This document shows, in pieces, positions 9,639 through 17,041 of a stretch of 38,067 nucleotides of DNA (the stretch's first letter is position 1; every line of letters starts with the position of its first letter). Source of the stretch: Rothia sp. HMSC078H08 (GTDB lineage: Bacteria > Actinomycetota > Actinomycetes > Actinomycetales > Micrococcaceae). Below the pieces are notes generated by a model that saw nothing but the letters and a program-made list of their open reading frames with translations, was not told where the DNA came from and did no database searches. Made by a program: the position numbers and the translations under genes. The stretch lies in NCBI RefSeq assembly GCF_001808955.1, contig NZ_KV795254.1, forward strand, positions 186,296 to 224,362, written 5' to 3'.

Positions 9639-11459
9639 TTACTTGATGGTCGCCAGCACCGCACCGGAGGTGACGGTATCTCCGGCCTTGGCCGACAGAC
9701 CCGAAACCTTACCCGCCTTGTGCGCGGTAATGGGCTGCTCCATCTTCATCGCCTCCAGCACCAGAATCAGGTCGCCCTCAGCGACGGTGTCGCCGTCGGA
9801 TGCGGCAACCTTCACGATGGTGCCCTGCATGGGGCTGGTCAGCTCATCGCCGCCACCCTTTGCCGCGCCGCGTGCCGAACGGGACTTACGGGTCTTGGAC
9901 GCGGGCTTAGCGGCAGGCTTAGCGCCACCGCCCAGCTCGGGCAGGGACACCTCCAAACGCTTACCGTTGACCTCGACCACCATGGTGGTGCGCTCGTCCT
10001 CGTCAGAGTTCACGTTACCGGGTGCACCGGAGTACATGGGGATGGTGTTGTTGAACTCGGTCTCAATCCAACGGGTGTGCACCTTGAAATCGCCGCCCTC
10101 AGCCGGTGCGAATGCGGGGTCGTCCAGCACGACGCGGTGGAACGGGACGACGGTGGGCATGCCCTCAATGGTCAGCTCAGCCAGGGCACGGCGGGCACGC
10201 TGCAGAGCCTGCTCACGATCTGCGCCGGTAACAATGAGCTTAGCCAGCATGGAGTCGAAGTTGCCGCCGATAACGTCGCCAGCCACGAAGCCAGAATCCC
10301 AGCGAACACCGGGGCCGGTGGGCACGGTCAGCTTCTCGATGGTGCCGGGGGCGGGCATGAAGGAACGGCCCGCATCTTCACCGTTAATACGGAACTCGAA
10401 GGAGTGACCACGCAGAACCGGGTCCTTCTCCTCAATCTTCTCGCCGCGGGCAATACGGAACTGCTCACGAACCAGGTCCAGACCGGAAATCTCCTCGGAG
10501 ACGGGGTGCTCCACCTGCAGACGAGTGTTCACCTCAAGGAAGGAGATGGTGCCGTCGGTGCCGACCAGGAACTCACAGGTGCCGGCACCCTGGTAGCCAG
10601 CCTCACGCAGAATCGCGCGGGACGCCTCGTACAGACGCTCGTTCTGCTCATCACTCAGGTAGGGGGCGGGCGCCTCCTCAACGAGCTTCTGGTTACGGCG
10701 CTGCAGGGAGCAGTCACGGGTGGAAACCACCACGACGTTGCCGTGCGCATCCGCCAGGCACTGGGTCTCAACGTGGCGGGGCGAATCCAAGAAACGCTCG
10801 ATGAAGCACTCGCCGCGACCGAACGCCGCGGTAGCCTCGCGAACAGCGGACTCGTACATCTCGACGATGCTCTCGCGGTCACGGGCAACCTTAATGCCGC
10901 GGCCACCACCACCGAATGCGGCCTTCACCGCAATGGGCAGACCGTGCTCATCCGCGAAGGCAACAACCTCATCGGCGGACTTGACCGGATCCTTGGTGCC
11001 GGGCACCAGGGGAGCGCCCACCTTCTGCGCGATGTGGCGTGCCGCCACCTTATCGCCCAGCTGGGTAATGGACTCGGGGGAGGGGCCAATCCAGGTCAGA
11101 CCCGCGTCGATGCACTTCTGAGCGAACTGCGCGTTCTCAGACAGGAAACCGTAACCGGGGTGCACGGCGTCAGCGCCGGAGCGGATAGCAATCTCAATGA
11201 GCTTATCCATCACCAGGTAGGACTGCGCCGCAGTGGCACCGCCGAGAGCGTAGGCTTCATCGGCAAGCTTCACGTGCTGGGCGTCGCGGTCCGGGTCAGC
11301 GTAGACGGCGACGGTCTGCAGACCCTCATCGCGGGCTGCGCGAATCACGCGGACAGCAATTTCACCGCGGTTAGCGATCAGAATCTTGCTGACCGGGCCG
11401 GTGTGACGGCCGGGGACTGCAGTAAATTTCTTGGCGGCTTCTGCCTGGTGCTGAGTCAC
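9639..11459 (-). CDS. accA: Acyl-CoA carboxylase alpha subunit: biotin carboxylase with biotin carboxyl carrier domain
   Basis: 606 residues, the length of actinobacterial AccA3-type subunits. It carries out the ATP-dependent carboxylation of biotin and holds the biotin. The biotin carboxylase domain starts at [18 protein letters not shown] (residue 25). It is followed by the ATP-grasp domain with [24 protein letters not shown] and the [15 protein letters not shown]-terminal part. A linker rich in Lys, Ala and Pro leads to the biotinyl domain (about 536-606) with EAMKMEQ; Lys572 is the biotin site. The GTG start at 11459 follows AAAGGAGAG. maf lies 157 bases upstream on the same strand, as in other actinobacteria. 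The partner carboxyltransferase and epsilon subunits are at 23364-25427, and BirA at 26257. Confidence 0.96.
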   Translation of the reverse strand: MTQHQAEAAKKFTAVPGRHTGPVSKILIANRGEIAVRVIRAARDEGLQTVAVYADPDRDAQHVKLADEAYALGGATAAQSYLVMDKLIEIAIRSGADAVHPGYGFLSENAQFAQKCIDAGLTWIGPSPESITQLGDKVAARHIAQKVGAPLVPGTKDPVKSADEVVAFADEHGLPIAVKAAFGGGGRGIKVARDRESIVEMYESAVREATAAFGRGECFIERFLDSPRHVETQCLADAHGNVVVVSTRDCSLQRRNQKLVEEAPAPYLSDEQNERLYEASRAILREAGYQGAGTCEFLVGTDGTISFLEVNTRLQVEHPVSEEISGLDLVREQFRIARGEKIEEKDPVLRGHSFEFRINGEDAGRSFMPAPGTIEKLTVPTGPGVRWDSGFVAGDVIGGNFDSMLAKLIVTGADREQALQRARRALAELTIEGMPTVVPFHRVVLDDPAFAPAEGGDFKVHTRWIETEFNNTIPMYSGAPGNVNSDEDERTTMVVEVNGKRLEVSLPELGGGAKPAAKPASKTRKSRSARGAAKGGGDELTSPMQGTIVKVAASDGDTVAEGDLILVLEAMKMEQPITAHKAGKVSGLSAKAGDTVTSGAVLATIK

Positions 11460-11616
11460 TTAAAGCTCTCCTTTAATCTCCTGCCGAAAAGGATATCTAG
11501 AATCGGCGGGATTGGCGAATATAACGCGCATCATACTGTTCTATCTTATCGATTGGTGTTCAACAATGTGTATTGCAGGGCGCGCTTTGAGACAGATTTA
11601 TACGATTGCGCTGAAT

Positions 11617-12342
11617 CTAATCCTCATCTTGGGGCGCCAGCCACAAATCGGTCACAGCAACCTTGCGGCGTCGCAGCATATCTCGTAGCGCGTGGATGGA
11701 CAGACCCACCACCGTGTGGAACTCACCTTCAATACCGCGAATAAACGCCGAACCGTAACCGTCGAGGGTGAAGGATCCCGCCACCCAGAGCGGCTCGCCG
11801 GTGGCAATGTACGCCTCGATTTCCTCGGGGCTGAGCGTATCAAAGTGGACGGTGGCGCTGCGTAGTTCGGAGACGGTAGGCAACTCAGAAACGGTGGGCA
11901 GCCCAGAAGTAGCGGACAGCTCGGCACCTGGCTCAAGACCGCGCAAATCCACGAGCGCGTGACCGGTATGCAGCACGCCGTGGTTGCCGCTCATTGCGCT
12001 GATGCGCTCGCGTGCCGCCTCGGCAGTGTGCGGTTTACCGTAGGCAACGCCGTCAAACTCGAAGACCGAATCGCATCCCAGAACCAGCGCATCGCGCACA
12101 CCCTCGGCGGCAAGTTCAGCGGCAACTGCCTGCGCCTTCAACTGCGCCAGCAGGGAGGCGGTTTCAGCCGGGGTGAGTCCCGCACGTCCCTGCGCTCGCG
12201 CCTGTTCGTTGGCGGTAGCGAGCGCGGCGTCCTCATCTACGGAGGAGACGCGCACCGTGAACGCGATGCGGGAGTCTTCCAGGAGCTTGCGGCGTGCCGG
12301 GGAGGCGGAGGCAAGAATCAATCGGGTCGGTGTGGTACTCAT
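11617..12342 (-). CDS. maf: Maf-family nucleotide pyrophosphatase
   Basis: 241 residues. Maf proteins hydrolyse non-canonical or modified nucleoside triphosphates and are linked to septum control. The motifs are all present: LILASASPARRKLL at the N-terminus, LVLGCDSVFEFDGVAYGKP with the catalytic Asp91, and the C-terminal GSFTLDGYGSAFIRGIEG. It is longer than the common size of about 200 residues, partly because of an insert around residues 135-162 that contains a perfect PTVSEL duplication (149-160, bases 11863-11898). The ATG at 12342 has no nearby Shine-Dalgarno, but TAAAAT lies 7 bases upstream (12350-12355 on the minus strand), so the transcript is probably leaderless. It is followed by accA. 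Confidence 0.94.
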   Translation of the reverse strand: MSTTPTRLILASASPARRKLLEDSRIAFTVRVSSVDEDAALATANEQARAQGRAGLTPAETASLLAQLKAQAVAAELAAEGVRDALVLGCDSVFEFDGVAYGKPHTAEAARERISAMSGNHGVLHTGHALVDLRGLEPGAELSATSGLPTVSELPTVSELRSATVHFDTLSPEEIEAYIATGEPLWVAGSFTLDGYGSAFIRGIEGEFHTVVGLSIHALRDMLRRRKVAVTDLWLAPQDED

Positions 12343-12657
12343 AGGTTCTATTTTAGAGCCTCACGAGTGACCCTTACTCTCGGGTGCAGATTGAGGGTGC
12401 TGAGAAGCCGGTGGGAGGGAGCGGAAAAGCAGGGGATATAGAGAAAGAGCGTGTCCCATCCCCCTCAACCACGTAGGAGATGGAACACGCCGTTCAAAAT
12501 CATAACTCTTCTCAAACATTAAAGAAAAGAAGAATCAATCGTGACGTTTTATGACGTTTGGCAAAAGTATGTCATCCATGTTGGGGCACGAGAGCGAGAA
12601 AGCTACACGGCGCTAGGCAGTACAGCCTAGCGCCGTGTAGCTTCAAGAGTCGCCAGG
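12343..12657. other. Intergenic region with leaderless maf promoter and two hairpins
   Basis: 315 bases without a gene. The maf -10 TAAAAT is at 12350-12355. A hairpin with arms GCGTGTCCCATC (12449-12460) and GATGGAACACGC (12479-12490), with one C-A mismatch, sits in the middle. The symporter terminator is at 12600-12643. The piece 12490-12560 is A+T-rich and contains a repeated TGACGTTT (12542 and 12551). Confidence 0.55.
12600..12643 (-). terminator. Terminator after the dicarboxylate symporter gene
   Basis: Perfect 19-base stem: AAGCTACACGGCGCTAGGC (12600-12618) pairs with GCCTAGCGCCGTGTAGCTT (12625-12643) around a 6-base loop, AGTACA. It lies just past the stop codon of the leftward symporter gene. 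Confidence 0.9.
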
Positions 12658-14076
12658 TTAGCGGCGTGCCGCGACGGTGTTGTCCTCCACCTCGTGCAGA
12701 CGCTGCGCCTCACCGGCGATGCGCTCATCGTAGAATTCCTGAGCCACGAAGCCGCCCTCCGAACGGGGAGCGTTGTAAAGCTCCTCATCCAGGATGCCCT
12801 CGCGGCGAGCCACAATCGCGGGAACCAGAGCTTGACCGGCAACGTTCAGGGCGGTACGACCCATGTCAACGATCGGGTCAATCGCCAGGAGCAGACCCAC
12901 ACCGTCCAGCGGCAGACCCAGAGTGGAAAGGGTCAGGGTCAGCATCACGATAGCGCCGGTCGTACCGGCAGTCGCTGCCGAACCGAGCACGGACACCATC
13001 ACAATCAGCAGGTACTGGGTGAAGTCCAGCTGAATACCGTAGAACTGAGCTACAAAGATTGCGGCAAGAGCCGGGTAAACCGAAGCGCAGCCGTCCATCT
13101 TAGTGGTTGCACCCAGCGGAACGGCAAAGGACGCGTAGGCGCGGGGAACACCCAGGTTACGTTCTGCAACGGTCTGGGTCATCGGCATCGAACCCATCGA
13201 AGAGCGGGACACGAAGCCCAGCTGGAGCGCCGGCCACACACCCGAGAAGTACTGGCGGACCGACAGACCGTTCGCGCGAACAATAATCGGGTAGACCACG
13301 AGGAAGACCAGCAGCAGGCCAATGTAGAGGGCGATGACGAACGCGACCAGCGAACCCATCGACGCCCAACCGTACGCGAACACTGCCTTAGCAATCAGAC
13401 CCACGGTACCCAGCGGTGCCAGGCGAATAATCCACCACAGAATCTTCTGAATAATCGCCAGAGCGCTCTTGACCACGTCAATGAACGGCTTGGCTGCCTC
13501 ACCGACCTTCAGCGCGGCAATGCCGACCGCGCCGGAAATGACCAGGATCTGCAGCACGTTGAAGTTTGCCGAGGCGGTGATGCCGGAATCACCGGACTTA
13601 GCGCTGACACCCAGACCCAGGAAGTTCACCGGAATCAGACCGGTCAAAAACGCGGTCCACGAACCGGTCGAGCCGGTGTACGCCTTGCCCTGCACCTGCG
13701 CGCCCACGCCCGGCTGAACAATGAGGCCCATCGCAATACCAATGAGCACCGCGAAGAACGCGGTAATCGCAAACCAGATGAGCGTGTTAACCGCCAGACG
13801 CGCCGCGTTCGTTACCTGCGACAGGTTAGAGATGGAGGCGACCACGGCGGTGAAAATCAGCGGAACAACAGCCGCCTTCAGCAGGGTGACGTAGGAGGAA
13901 CCAATGGTATCCAGGGTCACCATGAGCCAGTTGGGGTTGCTCTTCGCATCCCCGCCCAGTGCGAGGGCGAGCGCGCCGAGAACAATACCCAGAATGAGGG
14001 AGGCAATGATTTGGTTGCCGAAAGACGTAGCCCACTTGGGCAGACGTGAACGAGATGATGCATGCGGTGTAGACAT
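12658..14076 (-). CDS. Dicarboxylate/amino acid:cation symporter (DAACS family)
   Basis: 472 residues from the ATG at 14076, with eight or more hydrophobic segments. Family hallmarks: hairpin-loop RSSMGSMP (291-298, in place of the common SSSAATLP), GATTKMDG, and DPIVDMGRTALNVAG (from residue 400) with the substrate- and cation-binding Asp and Asn. It should import glutamate, aspartate, C4-dicarboxylates or related amino acids with Na+ or H+; the altered hairpin-1 motif means the substrate may not be a simple dicarboxylate. A longer frame to 14250 exists, but its N-terminus is not membrane-like. The ATG at 14076 starts MSTPHASSRSR and has TAGAGT exactly 7 bases upstream with no Shine-Dalgarno, suggesting a leaderless transcript. 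Confidence 0.9.
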   Translation of the reverse strand: MSTPHASSRSRLPKWATSFGNQIIASLILGIVLGALALALGGDAKSNPNWLMVTLDTIGSSYVTLLKAAVVPLIFTAVVASISNLSQVTNAARLAVNTLIWFAITAFFAVLIGIAMGLIVQPGVGAQVQGKAYTGSTGSWTAFLTGLIPVNFLGLGVSAKSGDSGITASANFNVLQILVISGAVGIAALKVGEAAKPFIDVVKSALAIIQKILWWIIRLAPLGTVGLIAKAVFAYGWASMGSLVAFVIALYIGLLLVFLVVYPIIVRANGLSVRQYFSGVWPALQLGFVSRSSMGSMPMTQTVAERNLGVPRAYASFAVPLGATTKMDGCASVYPALAAIFVAQFYGIQLDFTQYLLIVMVSVLGSAATAGTTGAIVMLTLTLSTLGLPLDGVGLLLAIDPIVDMGRTALNVAGQALVPAIVARREGILDEELYNAPRSEGGFVAQEFYDERIAGEAQRLHEVEDNTVAARR

Positions 14077-14516
14077 GTGGCATACTCTAAAACTTTTGTG
14101 CACTCGCGCGCGAGTTTGTGTGAAGAAGTGTTTCAATCCGGTGCAGTGTAGGGGATGTGTGACGAACCGTGACCATCCTGTGGCATCTTTCGGCTGTACA
14201 TCCCGCAGTCTAACCAGCAACGCAGCCCAACCCAGCTGCCCAACCAGCAACGCCGCCAGTTGCCCCCCACATAGGCGGTTAAATTGGCTGATAGTTAATT
14301 AGGAATCGCCGCAAAAGCAAACAGAAAGGAAACAACTGCGCAACATGCGGGGAAGCTTGCTGAGATTTTGCCGTCAGCTAATAAGCCGAAAGCTAGAGCT
14401 TGATATGCTGGAATCACACCGATAGTCCGGCGAAAGTCGCCGGATGATGCTGTACCCACTCAGCTTCATATACGCGTTGAGCAATACGCCACGCACCACC
14501 TTTCAAGGAGAGATGC
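14077..14516. promoter_or_regulatory. Divergent intergenic region between the symporter and the YgiB-like gene
   Basis: 440 bases with no gene. Leftward: TAGAGT (14084-14089) is a -10 candidate for the symporter, and a perfect palindrome ACTCGCGCGCGAGT (14102-14115) lies just upstream, a candidate operator. Rightward: TTGCTG (14357-14362) and TAATAA (14379-14384) with a 16-base spacer form a promoter candidate. A hairpin TCCGGCG/CGCCGGA (14426-14444) would lie in the YgiB-like leader. AACCAGCAACGC occurs twice between 14211 and 14256. Confidence 0.4.
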
Positions 14517-15458
14517 ATGAGTTCTGCTCCCCAATACCCCGGCGGAACCACCACCCCCAACGGCCCGAAGAAGCCCGGCAACCGCATGGAAGCAGTCGCC
14601 AACTTTGCTACCCGCGCCGCACAGACCTCTGCCCAGCAGACCCTGAACCTGGGCGCGACCCGCCCCGGCATCGCCAAGATGATTGCCGTAGCGGGCGCTG
14701 GCGTGCTGCTGGTTGGCGGTGGCATCTTCGCCTACAACTCCATGCACCAGGAAGAGAACGCGTTCCTGTCGCAGGGCGAAGAGTACGCCCGCGTCTGCCA
14801 GGATGCGAAGACCGGCCTGCGCGTGGAAGATAGCGAATGTGAGAAGGCAGGCGTTCAGGAGCCGACCGACTCATCCAGCAGCGATTCCTCGGGCTCCTCG
14901 AACTCGTCGGGTTCCTCTAGTTCCTCCGGATCTTCTGGGTCTTCGGGCACTTCTGGTTCGACCACCACTCACAATAATTCGAATGCGTTCCTCTGGTACT
15001 ACCTAGGTCGCCAGAGTGCCGCAAACTCCACCGGCACCCCCACGGTTCCGGGTGTGGGCACTAAGCTCTCCGGAGGCAGCACCACCCGCCCCAGCAACGG
15101 CACCGTCTACAGCGGCGTGTCCTCCAAGGGCGGTAGTTTCGAAGACTCCTACCGTAGTGCGAAGAAGTCCTCCACTGTCTCCTCGGGTAAGGTGACCAGC
15201 ACCAATAACTCCGGTAAGACCTCTTCGGTGCGTAATAAGACCACCGGCTCGGTCTCCAGCGGTAAGCAGGGCACCAGCAATAGCGGTAGCACCGGCTCCT
15301 ACAGCAAGTCGAACACCTCGAAGTCGGGTTCGTCCTCGAAGTCCGGTTCCTCGTCTAAATCGGGTTCTTCGTCCAAGTCTGGCTCTTCCTCGAAGTCAGG
15401 TAGCAAGGGCGGTTTCGGTGGCGGCTCCAAGTCCGGTGGCGGTACCTCCGGCGGCTAA
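14517..15458 (+). CDS. YgiB-like (DUF1190-like) Ser-rich membrane-anchored protein
   Basis: 313 residues. A polar N-terminus, one membrane segment at about 52-74, then an external part with two cysteines in VCQDAKTGLRVEDSECEKAG (Cys94, Cys108), a poly-Ser/Gly tract (118-151), an aromatic FLWYYLGRQ patch, a GGSFEDSYRSAKKSS stretch, and a C-terminal tract of SKSGSS units (18-base repeats, about 15320-15402). The order of a Cys pair with acidic surroundings, low-complexity tract, aromatic-Gly-Arg patch and GGF-like tail matches the plan of E. coli YgiB. The next gene is YgiC-like, as in the E. coli ygiB-ygiC pair. The assignment rests on this layout plus context. AAGGAG (14505-14510) sits 6 bases before the ATG. 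The biochemical role is not established. Confidence 0.7.
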   Translation: MSSAPQYPGGTTTPNGPKKPGNRMEAVANFATRAAQTSAQQTLNLGATRPGIAKMIAVAGAGVLLVGGGIFAYNSMHQEENAFLSQGEEYARVCQDAKTGLRVEDSECEKAGVQEPTDSSSSDSSGSSNSSGSSSSSGSSGSSGTSGSTTTHNNSNAFLWYYLGRQSAANSTGTPTVPGVGTKLSGGSTTRPSNGTVYSGVSSKGGSFEDSYRSAKKSSTVSSGKVTSTNNSGKTSSVRNKTTGSVSSGKQGTSNSGSTGSYSKSNTSKSGSSSKSGSSSKSGSSSKSGSSSKSGSKGGFGGGSKSGGGTSGG

Positions 15459-15477
15459 GCCATAAGCCATCACACTA

Positions 15478-15513
15478 AATGCGGGCAGGGACTGAACGGT
15501 CCCGCCCGCATTT
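15478..15513 (+). terminator. Terminator or attenuator between the YgiB-like and YgiC-like genes
   Basis: Arms AAATGCGGGC(A)GGGA (15478-15491) and TCCCGCCCGCATTT (15500-15513) pair with a single bulged A and are followed by TTCC. With the next start only 45 bases on, it could act as a partial terminator that lowers expression of the second gene. Confidence 0.65.
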
Positions 15514-15558
15514 TCCTCACTATTTTCCAATCACTACTTCGAAGGAGCCTAGCCCCTC

Positions 15559-16851
15559 ATGCGCCGTGAAGAATTTCCCGTCGGCCGACCCGACTGGGAG
15601 AACGTCATCATTGAGGAAGGCCTCACCTACAGCGTGGACGGCCCCCACGACACCGACCACTATTGGAACGAATACGCCGCCTACATTTTCAGCCCGCAAG
15701 AAATGGACTCTGTGCGCGCCCAGGCGGAAGAAATGCACCGCATGTGCCTGGAAACCGTCGAGTACATTGCCTCCGGCGCGTTCGGCACCCTCGGTCTGCC
15801 CCAGGCGGCGTTCAACCTCGCCGTAGAATCCTGGAACCGCCGCGACGCCGACTTCTACGGACGCTTCGACTTCACCTACTCGGGCGTGCCTGGCGACCCC
15901 ATGAAGCTGCTCGAATACAACGCAGACACCCCCACTGGCATCGTGGAGGCGGCAGTCAGCCAGAAAACCTGGGCGAAAGACCAGCGCCTCGATACCCGCG
16001 GCTACGCCCACTGGGGTGAAATCGGCGAAGCCTTCACCAACCGTTGGCGCCACATCTTCGCAGCCGAAATTGCCGCCGGCGTGCAGCCCGTACTGCACCT
16101 GGCGCACGTGAGCCCCGAGATTGACGAGAACAACGAGGACTACAACAACCTCTGGCTCATCGCCTACGCGGCGCAGCAGGCGGGCATCAAAACCCACATG
16201 ATGCCCATCGACGAAGTCATCTTCAACGAGGACACCAAGAGCTGGGAGGACGCACAAGGCCGCGCCATCACCAACCTCTTCAAGCTCTACCCCTGGGAAG
16301 ACCTGGTCACCGACAGCGAAGCAGGCTACGACAAGCTCCTCTTCGCCTACCACGGCGCCATGGACCGCTGGATTGAGCCGGCGTGGAAGATGTTCCTCTC
16401 CAATAAGCTGCTGCTTGCCGCGCTCTGGGATAAGTACCCCGGCCACCCGAACCTCGTACCCACCTACGCGGGTCACCGCGGCGGCATGCGCAACTGGGTT
16501 CGCAAACCCATCTTCGGACGCGAAGGCGACGGCGTAGAAATCTACGCCCCCGACTACGACGTCTTCATCAAGCCCGAAGACGACGACTTCTTCGCCAACG
16601 CCCCCGAAAGCGAATTCATCTACCAGGAGTACATCCCGGCACCGCGCTACGAGGGCATCATCAATCCGGTCAGCCACCCCATTCTCGGCGTGTGGGTGGT
16701 CGACGGACGCACCGTAGGCGTGGGCATCCGCGAATCGAATGGCGCGCTCACCGACTACTGGTGCCGCTTTGCCCCGCACCTGGTGGATCTGAACGACTCC
16801 ACCGGCATGGGATTCGGCACCACGGACCCCGGTGCCGCAAACTTCGGATAG
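15559..16851 (+). CDS. Glutathionylspermidine synthase-family (YgiC/YjfC-like) ATP-grasp ligase
   Basis: 430 residues, matching stand-alone synthetase-domain proteins (E. coli YgiC and YjfC) that lack the amidase half of bifunctional Gss. Family signatures: FPVGRPDWEN at the N-terminus, GRFDFTYSG (from residue 101), KLLEYNADTPTGIVEAA (from 116), GIKTHMMPIDEV, and the C-terminal EDDDFF...FIYQEYIPAP, GVWVVDGRTVGVGIRES. The ATP-grasp fold joins a carboxylate to an amine. Actinobacteria generally do not make glutathionylspermidine, so the substrate is probably different; it could be a peptide or polyamine tied to the cell envelope. AAGGAG (15542-15547) lies 11 bases before the ATG. It follows the YgiB-like gene by 100 bases, most likely in one transcription unit. 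Confidence 0.9.
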   Translation: MRREEFPVGRPDWENVIIEEGLTYSVDGPHDTDHYWNEYAAYIFSPQEMDSVRAQAEEMHRMCLETVEYIASGAFGTLGLPQAAFNLAVESWNRRDADFYGRFDFTYSGVPGDPMKLLEYNADTPTGIVEAAVSQKTWAKDQRLDTRGYAHWGEIGEAFTNRWRHIFAAEIAAGVQPVLHLAHVSPEIDENNEDYNNLWLIAYAAQQAGIKTHMMPIDEVIFNEDTKSWEDAQGRAITNLFKLYPWEDLVTDSEAGYDKLLFAYHGAMDRWIEPAWKMFLSNKLLLAALWDKYPGHPNLVPTYAGHRGGMRNWVRKPIFGREGDGVEIYAPDYDVFIKPEDDDFFANAPESEFIYQEYIPAPRYEGIINPVSHPILGVWVVDGRTVGVGIRESNGALTDYWCRFAPHLVDLNDSTGMGFGTTDPGAANFG

Positions 16852-16908
16852 CCTTCAGAAGACATAGCCCCCAGAAGATATATCCTGCAGAAGACACGAA
16901 AATACAGC

Positions 16909-16948
16909 GAAGCCCCCGCATCAGCCGCAAAGCTGAAGCGGGGGCTTC
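16909..16948. terminator. Bidirectional terminator between convergent YgiC-like and DUF885 genes
   Basis: GAAGCCCCCGC (16909-16919) and TCAGC (16921-16925) pair with GCTGA (16932-16936) and GCGGGGGCTTC (16938-16948), with one A-A mismatch and a loop of CGCAAA. A two-copy 14-base near-repeat AGTTCAG(G/A)GACTC follows at 16978-17006. Confidence 0.85.
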
Positions 16949-17041
16949 ATCTATAGAGTTCCTAATCTCAAGGCTCTAGTTCAGGGACTCCAGTTCAGAG
17001 ACTCTAGAAAACCACTCGACGAGGAGCGAGCAGGCTAGAGG

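Noticed and set aside
9720..11744. 674-codon rightward frame opposite accA
   Set aside because: It is antisense to a gene with clear biotin carboxylase motifs; its translation shows no family features and reflects high-GC codon bias.
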